A DNA stretch of 5,534 nt from Methanobrevibacter sp. GTDB lineage: Archaea; Methanobacteriota; Methanobacteria; Methanobacteriales; Methanobacteriaceae. Shown here piece by piece: positions 1 through 5,534 of this stretch. The notes below the pieces were generated by a model. It saw only the letters and a program-made list of their open reading frames with translations, made no database searches and had not been told where the DNA came from. The translations under genes were made by a program, and so were the position numbers. The stretch lies in assembly GCA_031261945.1 (NCBI GenBank), contig JAISIQ010000069.1, positions 1-5,534 on the forward strand. Direction: 5' to 3'. Each line of letters starts with the position of its first letter. Position 1 is the first letter of the stretch.

Positions 1-73
1 GTTATATAGAATTCTCTCATCTATTTATGTGATTTTTATATTTTACCTTTAATTAAATTGATTTTATTTCTTT

Positions 74-2623
74 TTAAGAATTTTCTATAGTTTTAATTAA
101 TTTTTTTGATAATTTTAATACTTCTTTATTATCATAAGCAATAGCTATTCGTTTTATAGCTTCTAAATTTCTTACAATAATATCTAACCAAGAAAAGATA
201 TCGCCAGAATATGTTTGAATACTATAATTTTTATTTAATTTTCTTGAAATATCAATAGAATCTCTCTTTTTTAGTCTTTCATTAATTATGAAGTTAGATA
301 TTCCTCTTTGAAGACAGTCACAAAATGGCTTTTCTTTGCATTCACATCTTAAAAAATCAACTTGTAATTTTAAAAGAGATTCTTGGAACTTTTTATCTAA
401 TTTATCAATTGTTTCTCCTGAAGAAATTATATCTAAAGTAGATTCTGCAAATAATCTTGTTGAAAAATTAGTTTTTAGAGCATTGACAATTTGTTTGTGA
501 ATAACTGGTGAAAGATAAGCACTTTCAAAATATTCTAAATCAATAGCTATTTCTAATATTTTAGAGTTAAGTGTTTGATTTTTTAATAATGGCTTTTTTA
601 AGGAATTTTTTATAAATTCTCCATCTTCTATTGATAAAAATGATACTGAAACTGCTTTACCATATTTAGTAACTGAAATAGTCTCATTATTTAATTTATC
701 AATATCTATTAATTTTTTATCATATAATTCATCAATAGCTTTATCAATATCTAAAGGAATAGGTATTTTTTTATAAAAATCATCTATTTCAGATATATTT
801 TTTAGAGAATTAGAAGAAATATCTGCTAATAATTGTTCAAGAACATCATCTTCAGTATAATCCACATTAACATTTTCAACATCACTTTCAAGAAGAGAAA
901 TAGCTATCCCTTCTTCACTCTCTCCATCAAATCTATTAGCTATTTCTGGAAGAAGATAAACTATTCCTCTATCATGATAACTAGGTCTTCCAGCTCTTCC
1001 AAGCATCTGGGAAAATTCATTTGGAGAAATCCATTTATTTCCCATTAAAAGAGTTTCAAAAATTACTTGTGAAGCTGGAAAATCAACACCGGCAGCAAGA
1101 GCTGCAGTTGTAACAACAGCTGAAATTTTACCATTTGCAAAGTCTTTTTCTATTTTTTCTTTTTTAAAATAAGAAAGTCCCCCATGATAAGGAGCTGCAG
1201 AAATTCTTTTTCGAGTCAGATAATCAGCTATTTGATGAGTTTTTCTTCTGGAATTTGTAAAAATAATTGTTTGTCCTGAAAATCCTTTCGAAGATTTAGT
1301 ATGAAATTCTTTTAGAATTAATTTTCTAATTAAATTCTTTTTTTCAATTTCATTTCTTACAAAAACAAGATGACGTTCTAAAGGGACTGGGCGTTCTCCA
1401 TATTGAACTAATTTCATATTAAAGCTATTTGCTAGTGTTTTTGGATTTTTTATAGTTGCAGATAAACCAATGATTTGAGTTTGAGGAAAAATATTTTCAA
1501 TTCTCTTTATAAAACCATTAAGTCTAATTCCCCTATCTTCATCATCTAAAGTATGAATTTCATCTATTAAAACCAATCCTAAATATTCTAATATATTGGA
1601 TTTTCCAGATCTAATAAGAAAATCTAAGCCTTCATAAGTTCCAACAATAATATCACTATTTGCAACATCAGAAGCTGGAAGTTTTAATTCTTCTTTATCT
1701 TTGATTCTATTCATTCCAACTTTAATAGCTACTTTAAGACCTAACGGCTCATAACGCTTTTTGAAATCTCTGTATTTTTGATTAGCTAATGCAACAAGAG
1801 GTGTTAAAAATATAAATTTTTTCCCTTTAAGGGCTGTAGGTATTCCTGCTAATTCCCCAATTAATGTTTTTCCACTTGCAGTAGCTGAAACAACAAGAAG
1901 ATTTTCATCTCTTAGTAATCCTTCTTTAATAGCTAAATATTGAACTGGAAGTAAATAGCTATTATTTCCTTCAATAAGAGAATTTTTAAAATTTTCTGGA
2001 ATTTTAAGTCGTTTAATAGCTATTTTTGGAATCTTTTTATCATTTTTTATATTAATTTTATCAAATAAAGTTAATTTAGAATTAGCTATTGGATCAAATT
2101 TAGGATCCATAATAGCTAAAACTTCATCTAGATTTCCTGTTTTATCTAAGATTCGTTTAAAATTTTTATAAGATTTTTTATCAAAACCTCGAAGTTTTAA
2201 TTCTCTTTTTATTGTTTCTTCAGCACAAATCTTACAGATTTTTTGATTATGATAGTCATAACTAAAATTACGGTTAATTATAGTGATATTGCCTTCAAAA
2301 ACACAATGACTACAAATTCTAGTAAATCTTGGTTCTACTCCAATATTTTTAAGAAATTCTCCCATATCTTCATCTTTTGAAATTAAAAAAACAGCTTGAC
2401 TTCGAAGTAGTTTAATAGCTTCAGAAGGAGGGAGTAATTTTTCTTCATCCTCATATTTAGCTATAAATTTATTAATAGAAACACTTTTATCGTTGTTTTC
2501 ATCTTTCCCTTTAAATTTAAGAATCCCAATAAAATCAGGAGTTCTTTTAGTATTAATAGCTCCTTTAGGAGAACCAATAGGATACATCTCCCATGATTTC
2601 TTTGCTTTTTTAAGTATGATCAT
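74..2623 (-). CDS. Ski2-like superfamily 2 DEAD/DEAH-box helicase with two cysteine clusters (DUF5814-type archaeal helicase)
   Basis: This 849-residue protein is a probable cytoplasmic ATP-dependent nucleic acid helicase; its substrate is unknown. The visible helicase motifs are: a Q-like PVQ (Q228), Walker A SATASGKT (246-253), motif Ia TPLVALANQ (274-282), motif Ib VGTYEGLD (327-334), motif II DEIH (354-357), motif III GLSAT (386-390), motif IV IIFTNSRR (453-460), YHGG (479-482), motif V TTAALAAGVDFPA (505-517) and motif VI QMLGRAGRP (539-547). DEIH and QMLGRAGRP are typical of the Ski2/Hel308 branch. The first 200 residues are not helicase core and contain CxxC-x22-CxxC (C104, C107, C130, C133), a probable zinc site. 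The region after residue 590 is a family-specific C-terminus with CxCx5CxC (C760, C762, C768, C770). From memory this architecture matches archaeal helicases annotated with DUF5814, such as M. jannaschii MJ1401; it is not Hel308 itself. The first Met is preferred because the next one (M13) has no spaced ribosome site. No clear terminator lies in the 73 bases downstream. Confidence 0.9.
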   Translation of the reverse strand: MIILKKAKKSWEMYPIGSPKGAINTKRTPDFIGILKFKGKDENNDKSVSINKFIAKYEDEEKLLPPSEAIKLLRSQAVFLISKDEDMGEFLKNIGVEPRFTRICSHCVFEGNITIINRNFSYDYHNQKICKICAEETIKRELKLRGFDKKSYKNFKRILDKTGNLDEVLAIMDPKFDPIANSKLTLFDKINIKNDKKIPKIAIKRLKIPENFKNSLIEGNNSYLLPVQYLAIKEGLLRDENLLVVSATASGKTLIGELAGIPTALKGKKFIFLTPLVALANQKYRDFKKRYEPLGLKVAIKVGMNRIKDKEELKLPASDVANSDIIVGTYEGLDFLIRSGKSNILEYLGLVLIDEIHTLDDEDRGIRLNGFIKRIENIFPQTQIIGLSATIKNPKTLANSFNMKLVQYGERPVPLERHLVFVRNEIEKKNLIRKLILKEFHTKSSKGFSGQTIIFTNSRRKTHQIADYLTRKRISAAPYHGGLSYFKKEKIEKDFANGKISAVVTTAALAAGVDFPASQVIFETLLMGNKWISPNEFSQMLGRAGRPSYHDRGIVYLLPEIANRFDGESEEGIAISLLESDVENVNVDYTEDDVLEQLLADISSNSLKNISEIDDFYKKIPIPLDIDKAIDELYDKKLIDIDKLNNETISVTKYGKAVSVSFLSIEDGEFIKNSLKKPLLKNQTLNSKILEIAIDLEYFESAYLSPVIHKQIVNALKTNFSTRLFAESTLDIISSGETIDKLDKKFQESLLKLQVDFLRCECKEKPFCDCLQRGISNFIINERLKKRDSIDISRKLNKNYSIQTYSGDIFSWLDIIVRNLEAIKRIAIAYDNKEVLKLSKKLIKTIENS

Positions 2624-2646
2624 TAATTATATTGTGTTTAAAAGAT

Positions 2647-2654
2647 TATATAAA
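2647..2654 (-). promoter_or_regulatory. TATA box of the helicase gene
   Basis: The minus strand reads TTTATATA, a consensus archaeal TATA box. Its centre is about 27 bases before the helicase ATG (2623), and archaeal transcription normally begins about 25 bases past the TATA centre. The predicted start is therefore at about 2625, which gives an mRNA with almost no leader. The absence of any Shine-Dalgarno sequence before the ATG agrees with this. The bases upstream of the box are only weakly BRE-like. Confidence 0.55.
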
Positions 2655-2698
2655 ATTAATTAATCAGGTACTAAAAAAGTATTATCTACAAAAAACAG

Positions 2699-2727
2699 TA
2701 GCATCATATTAACTAGCATCATATTAA
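2699..2727. repeat. 15-bp tandem duplication
   Basis: The word TAGCATCATATTAA occurs at 2699-2712 and again at 2714-2727, separated by a single C, so the unit is 15 bp repeated twice. It contains more G and C than its surroundings. It lies 45-73 bases upstream of the helicase TATA box and overlaps the start of the first 41-bp repeat copy. Its function is unknown; replication slippage is the simplest origin. Confidence 0.8.
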
Positions 2728-2763
2728 AATAAGTAATACCAATATTAAAAATAATGTTATTAA
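2723..2763. repeat. 41-bp direct repeat, copy 1
   Basis: This 41-base stretch begins ATTAAAATAAGTAATACC and ends AATAATGTTATTAA. It recurs at 2829-2869 with one difference (A at 2741, C at the matching 2847). Identity of 40 of 41 is far more than composition alone would give, even in AT-rich DNA. The copies are 106 bases apart, measured start to start. Confidence 0.85.
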
Positions 2764-2828
2764 CAATAGCAATAATATCAAAAATATTAGTAATATTAGT
2801 AAATATATTAGTAATACTAATAATAGTA

Positions 2829-2869
2829 ATTAAAATAAGTAATACCCATATTAAAAATAATGTTATTAA
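2829..2869. repeat. 41-bp direct repeat, copy 2
   Basis: This is the second copy of the repeat at 2723-2763, in the same orientation and with one mismatch. The 65 bases between the copies are themselves made of short ATTAGTAAT-like units (for example AATATTAGTAATATTA at 2783-2798). The pattern suggests duplication or slippage in a fast-evolving spacer. Two copies do not make a CRISPR array. Confidence 0.85.
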
Positions 2870-3014
2870 TAAAAATAATAAAATAAATAGAAGTAATATA
2901 AAAATTATAAGAAGTAATAGAAGAATTATAATTATTATAAATATCCAAAACAGAATAATAAAAAAAATATAAAAATAAAAATTATAGTAATAATAGAAAT
3001 AAAAATAAAAGAAT

Positions 3015-3038
3015 AAAAAATAAAGATAAATAAAAAAA
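3015..3038 (-). terminator. Oligo-T terminator region after glnK
   Basis: Downstream of the glnK stop, the minus strand carries a run of seven T (3038-3032) and one of six T (3020-3015), followed further on by a run of eight T (2967-2960). Archaeal RNA polymerase commonly stops at such U-rich tracts without a hairpin, and no stem-loop is seen here. The exact end cannot be read from the sequence, because T runs are frequent in this AT-rich spacer. Confidence 0.45.
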
Positions 3039-3064
3039 TAAGATAAAAATGAGTTTAAATTTAA

Positions 3065-3403
3065 TTAAACCGCATCTCTACCTCTTTCTCCAGTTCTTAT
3101 TCTTATAACTTCTTCAACATCGGAAATAAATATTTTACCATCACCTATTTCCCCAGTTTTTGCACTTTCAACTATTGTATCTAAAACTTCTTCTAATGAT
3201 TCTTCATTAACAACAAGTTCTACTTTTGTTTTTGGAATAAATTCAATACAATAATTTGAACCTCTGTATGATTCCTTAACACCCATCTGTCGTCCTCTGC
3301 CTTTAACTTCGGTTACATTCATACCTTCACAACCAATAGTTACTAAGGCATTTTTAAGGCTATCAAACTTTTCTTGTCTAATAATAGCTACAATTCTTTT
3401 CAT
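3065..3403 (-). CDS. glnK: Nitrogen regulatory protein PII (GlnK)
   Basis: This 112-residue protein is a full-length PII signal protein, a cytoplasmic trimer that binds ATP/ADP and 2-oxoglutarate and, when nitrogen is sufficient, plugs the AmtB channel. Conserved features visible are the EVKGRGRQ segment (32-39), the T-loop with Y51 (the position uridylylated in enterobacteria), ligand residues G37, Q39 and K58, the B-loop TGEIGDGKIF (83-92) with K90, and the C-loop arginines R101 and R103 in IRIRTGERG. The stop lies 3' of amtB in the same operon, and the start is fixed by a GGAGTGA site seven bases upstream. Position 10 is Gln in IIRQEKF, where most PII proteins have Pro. Y51 is present, but methanogens generally lack the GlnD modifying enzyme, so control is probably by ligands only. 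Assignment to GlnK instead of GlnB rests on the linkage to amtB. Confidence 0.97.
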   Translation of the reverse strand: MKRIVAIIRQEKFDSLKNALVTIGCEGMNVTEVKGRGRQMGVKESYRGSNYCIEFIPKTKVELVVNEESLEEVLDTIVESAKTGEIGDGKIFISDVEEVIRIRTGERGRDAV

Positions 3404-3410
3404 AAATCAG

Positions 3411-3417
3411 TCACTCC
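3411..3417 (-). promoter_or_regulatory. Shine-Dalgarno site of glnK
   Basis: The minus strand reads GGAGTGA, a strong match to the methanogen anti-Shine-Dalgarno target GGAGGTGA with one base missing. It lies seven bases before the glnK ATG and inside the 22-base gap after the amtB stop. This fixes the glnK start and fits translation from a shared amtB-glnK transcript. Confidence 0.85.
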
Positions 3418-3425
3418 AATTAATA

Positions 3426-4637
3426 TTAAATCCTATATCCAGTTTCTTCATGAAGGTGAGTGTCTAATCCTTCAACTTCTTCTTTTTCTTCTACTCTAAG
3501 ACCTATTGTCATATCAATGACTTTAGCTATTATTATAGATATTACAAATGCATAAACGATTGTAGCTATTGTAGCTATTATCTGAATCCAAACTTGAGAA
3601 GGATTTCCATATAATAAGCCTGCTACTCCTCCAATAGCTGGAACTGCAAATATACCTGTAGCTATTGCACCCCAAATACCAGAAAGACCGTGGATTCCAA
3701 ATACATCTAAAGCATCATCATATCCAAGTTTTGGTTTTAAATAAGTAATAGCTAAATATGAAACAATAGCTGCTCCAATACCAATTACAATAGCTCCACC
3801 AACATCAACAAATCCTGCTGCAGGAGTAATACCTACAAGACCTGCTACTGCACCAGAAATAGCTCCAAGTACAGTTGGTTTTCCTTCTTTTATAGTATCA
3901 ATACAAACCCAAGTTATAAGAGCTACAGCTGCTGCAACATTACTTACAAGAAGAGCTGATGCTGCAAGTCCATCTGCAGCAAGAGCTGATCCTCCGTTGA
4001 ATCCCATCCATCCAAACCAAAGGAATGCTGCACCAAGAATAGAATAACCTAAGTTATGAGGAAGCATAGTTTTTTCTTTTCTCGCCCCAAGAAGGAGAAT
4101 AATAGCTAATGCAGAAACCCCTGAACAAATATGAACAACTGTTCCACCTGCAAAATCAAGAGCACCTAGTTCCATTAACCATCCTCCTCCCCATACCCAA
4201 TGGGCAATAGGGATATAGACAGCTGTTAACCATACTACAATGAAAGCTATCCATGCAGAAAATTTCATCCTTCCAATAACTGCTCCTGAAATAAGAGCTG
4301 CTGTTAATCCTGCAAATGTTAATTGGAATGCAATGAATAATAAGCTTGGAATTGACCCATTTAGTGAATCAATACCTATTCCACTTAATAATAAATTTGT
4401 AGGATATCCAATTAATCCACTAATTGTTTCTCCAAATGCAAATTGATAACCATATACTATCCAAATTATACTTGCAACTGCAAAAGCTATTAATGTTAAA
4501 AACATTGTATTTAAAACATTTTTCTTTTTTGCTAATCCACCATAAAAAAACGCAATACCGGGAATACTCATTAAAAGAACTAATACTGTTGAAATAAGTA
4601 CCCAAGCAGTGTCTCCTGAATTCAATATATTTTCCAT
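3426..4637 (-). CDS. amtB: Ammonium transporter (Amt/AmtB family)
   Basis: This 403-residue inner-membrane channel, expected to be a trimer with 11 membrane helices per subunit, takes up ammonium/ammonia. Numbered from the MENILN start it shows the pore twin histidines H169 ([10 protein letters not shown]) and H316 ([10 protein letters not shown]), the ammonium-site residues D161, W149 and S217, the gate phenylalanines F108 and F213, and the family signature from D161 to R186 (DFAGG...GAR). The cytoplasmic tail [14 protein letters not shown] followed by HEETGY is the conserved GlnK-responsive C-terminus. The frame stays open upstream to an ATG at 4751, but those 38 extra residues are lysine/isoleucine-rich composition noise without family counterpart. 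The ATG at 4637 starts directly before the conserved first helix, so it is chosen, despite only a weak purine-rich site (AGAGAAAGAT) before it. The neighbour glnK follows after 22 bases. Expression is probably controlled by the NrpR-type operator upstream. Confidence 0.97.
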   Translation of the reverse strand: MENILNSGDTAWVLISTVLVLLMSIPGIAFFYGGLAKKKNVLNTMFLTLIAFAVASIIWIVYGYQFAFGETISGLIGYPTNLLLSGIGIDSLNGSIPSLLFIAFQLTFAGLTAALISGAVIGRMKFSAWIAFIVVWLTAVYIPIAHWVWGGGWLMELGALDFAGGTVVHICSGVSALAIILLLGARKEKTMLPHNLGYSILGAAFLWFGWMGFNGGSALAADGLAASALLVSNVAAAVALITWVCIDTIKEGKPTVLGAISGAVAGLVGITPAAGFVDVGGAIVIGIGAAIVSYLAITYLKPKLGYDDALDVFGIHGLSGIWGAIATGIFAVPAIGGVAGLLYGNPSQVWIQIIATIATIVYAFVISIIIAKVIDMTIGLRVEEKEEVEGLDTHLHEETGYRI

Positions 4638-4862
4638 AAATATCTTTCTCTTTAATTTTTTCTTAATATTAAAATCATACAAAACATTAAAAATATTAAG
4701 TTTAAAATCAATATAAACTAAAATTATATTTAATTTTATAGTTACTTTCAATAATAGATATTTTTAATTATTTTTATTGCTTTTAATTTATTTAAATTGA
4801 TTTTTTATAACTTAAACTCACTTAAAATTTTTTAAAATTTTTTTAATATTTTTATCGGAATA
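4638..4862 (-). promoter_or_regulatory. Long AT-rich leader between the amtB operator and start codon
   Basis: If transcription starts just upstream of the palindrome at 4863-4878, the mRNA carries about 240 bases before the amtB ATG, long for an archaeon. The stretch is nearly all A/T, and I recognise no riboswitch. Two weaker TATA-like words closer to the gene could shorten the leader: TTTATAT (minus strand, 4717-4711) and CTATAAAATT (4741-4732), the latter with GAAAG a few bases upstream. Which start is used cannot be settled from the sequence. Confidence 0.4.
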
Positions 4863-4878
4863 CGGAAGCCTTCTTCCG
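4863..4878 (-). promoter_or_regulatory. NrpR-type nitrogen operator of amtB-glnK
   Basis: The minus strand reads CGGAAGAAGGCTTCCG, a perfect inverted repeat of the form CGGAA-N6-TTCCG. GGAA-N6-TTCC is the established target of NrpR, the nitrogen repressor of methanogens, which leaves DNA when 2-oxoglutarate is high. The site lies about 25-43 bases past the TATA centre, at or just after the predicted start of transcription, where a bound repressor would block polymerase. Its GC content stands out in an otherwise A/T-only region. An extra CGGAA (plus strand, 4856-4860) directly beside it adds a third half-site. The nrpR gene is not in the window. Confidence 0.85.
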
Positions 4879-4900
4879 ATATAATAAAATTATTTTTTAA

Positions 4901-4917
4901 TATATATAAACCTTTCG
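4901..4917 (-). promoter_or_regulatory. BRE and TATA box of the amtB-glnK operon
   Basis: The minus strand reads CGAAAGGTTTATATATA: a BRE (CGAAAGG, 4917-4911) joined to a consensus TATA box (TTTATATA, 4910-4903). This is the best promoter in the window. The expected start is about 25 bases on, near 4880-4882, directly ahead of the operator palindrome. That geometry supports both elements being functional. Confidence 0.85.
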
Positions 4918-4971
4918 ATGAAAAATTTATTATAAGTCCGGAAAAATAATAACTAATAAAATATAAAAAAT

Positions 4972-5039
4972 AAGTAAAATAAGTAATAATAAGTAAAATA
5001 AGTAAAATAAATAAAAAATATGCAGAATAATGCAGAATA
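4972..5039. repeat. Short tandem repeats upstream of the amtB promoter
   Basis: Four units of AAGTAAAAT or its variant AAGTAATAAT run head to tail over 4972-5008. After a short AT spacer, the 10-bp unit ATGCAGAATA occurs twice in tandem (5020-5029 and 5030-5039). The second pair is notable for carrying G and C in an A/T background. Function is unknown; slippage is the simplest cause. A minus-strand open frame of 80 codons (4832-5074) crosses these repeats and the promoter, and is not a gene. Confidence 0.75.
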
Positions 5040-5127
5040 TAGAAAAAATATGAGAAAATATGCAAAATAAACAATAAACATCGCTATATTATGAATTAAT
5101 TAAAATATAATTATCAAAATAGTCATC

Positions 5128-5176
5128 ATTATAATTATCATTATAACTATTATTACATATTGTTATTACATCTATT
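5128..5176. repeat. Degenerate 12-13 bp tandem repeat, four units
   Basis: Four consecutive units start at 5128, 5140, 5152 and 5165: ATTATAATTATC, ATTATAACTATT, ATTACATATTGTT and ATTACATCTATT. They share the frame ATTAyA followed by a T-rich end. The divergence suggests an old slippage product. No function is indicated. Confidence 0.45.
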
Positions 5177-5235
5177 ATTTCAACTAATATTATAATTAAT
5201 ATTTAATTAGCATTACAATTATTATAATTAGGATA

Positions 5236-5270
<35 letters not shown>

Positions 5271-5534
5271 ATTATAATTAGTAAAATTATAATTAGTATT
5301 ATGTAATAGTTATTATAATTCAATGAGTAATAATATTAGTAATATTAACAATATTAATTTATTATTAATTATTATTATTAATTAAATTTAAATTATAATA
5401 CTTATTTTTAAATTGATTAAAATAAACATTAATAAAATTATAAAATTAATAAAAATAGTGGAAATATTAAAGCTAATAAATTTAATAATAATAAAACAAA
5501 ATAAATAAGTAATAAAAAATATATAAAAACATAT

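Larger units (their letters stand above)
2655..3064. other. AT-rich spacer between glnK and the helicase gene, no gene seen
   Basis: This stretch of about 410 bases is nearly all A and T. It holds the 3' end of the glnK transcript with oligo-T runs on the minus strand, a 15-bp tandem duplication, and two copies of a 41-bp repeat. A plus-strand open frame of 72 codons at 2754-2972 encodes only an I/N/K/R-rich low-complexity peptide that follows from base composition, so it is not called. No tRNA-like or GC-rich RNA island is visible. Confidence 0.6.

Noticed and set aside
1..73. Possible terminator or gene fragment after the helicase
   Set aside because: No T run of length on the minus strand, no stem-loop and no coding frame that can be supported in this short edge.
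833..1048. Plus-strand open frame of 71 codons
   Set aside because: It is antisense to the conserved helicase region (motif VI and beyond) and has no recognisable content.
2723..2869. Two-unit CRISPR-like array
   Set aside because: There are only two copies, both pure AT without palindromic ends, the spacer is itself repetitive, and no cas gene is nearby.
2754..2972. Plus-strand open frame of 72 codons in the spacer
   Set aside because: The peptide is low-complexity I/N/K/R-rich, spans both 41-bp repeat copies, and has no ribosome site; it follows from AT composition.
4240..4605. Short open frames overlapping amtB (plus 4240-4446, minus 4420-4605)
   Set aside because: Both lie within the conserved amtB coding sequence in other frames.
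4638..4751. N-terminal extension of AmtB from an ATG at 4751
   Set aside because: The 38 residues are lysine/isoleucine-rich, not signal-like or family-like, and archaeal Amt proteins start just before the first helix.
4854..4880. Intrinsic terminator read on the plus strand
   Set aside because: The stem is followed by ATATAATAAAATT with no T run on the plus strand; the sequence fits a repressor site better.
4832..5074. Minus-strand open frame of 80 codons resembling a membrane peptide
   Set aside because: It covers the amtB BRE/TATA, operator and tandem repeats; the F/Y/I/L richness comes from T-rich DNA.

Overview
The window looks like chromosomal DNA of a very AT-rich methanogenic archaeon, most likely of the Methanobacteriales (Methanobrevibacter- or Methanosphaera-like). 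The reasons are the strong AT bias, archaeal BRE/TATA promoters instead of bacterial -35/-10 boxes, a Ski2-type archaeal helicase, an amtB-then-glnK gene order known from methanogens, and an NrpR-type operator (GGAA-N6-TTCC). The assignment rests on gene content and style, not on a marker gene.

All three confident genes lie on the minus strand. From right to left the layout is as follows. (1) Bases 4918-5534 are almost pure A/T with no convincing gene; they hold short tandem repeats and an (ATT)11 tract. (2) Bases 4863-4917 form a compact control region: a BRE plus TATA box, then a perfect CGGAA-N6-TTCCG palindrome at the expected transcription start. (3) A leader of about 240 bases follows. 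(4) amtB (3426-4637) encodes an ammonium channel, and glnK (3065-3403), 22 bases downstream with a good Shine-Dalgarno site, encodes its PII partner. (5) Bases 2624-3064 are an AT-rich spacer with oligo-T tracts after glnK, a near-perfect 41-bp direct repeat, a 15-bp tandem repeat, and the helicase promoter. (6) Bases 74-2623 encode an 849-residue superfamily 2 helicase with two cysteine clusters, probably read from a nearly leaderless mRNA.

amtB and glnK form a nitrogen-scavenging unit. AmtB passes ammonium into the cell; GlnK senses 2-oxoglutarate and ATP/ADP and plugs the channel when nitrogen is sufficient. The operator implies repression by NrpR when nitrogen is plentiful and relief when 2-oxoglutarate rises. 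The helicase has its own promoter and no evident link to nitrogen metabolism; its biological role is not established.

I do not see CRISPR arrays, transposons, tRNA or rRNA genes. The least explained signals are the helicase's cysteine clusters, the three-half-site operator ahead of a long leader, the 41-bp repeat, and a strong excess of the palindrome TAGCTA (AATAGCTATT) inside the coding regions.
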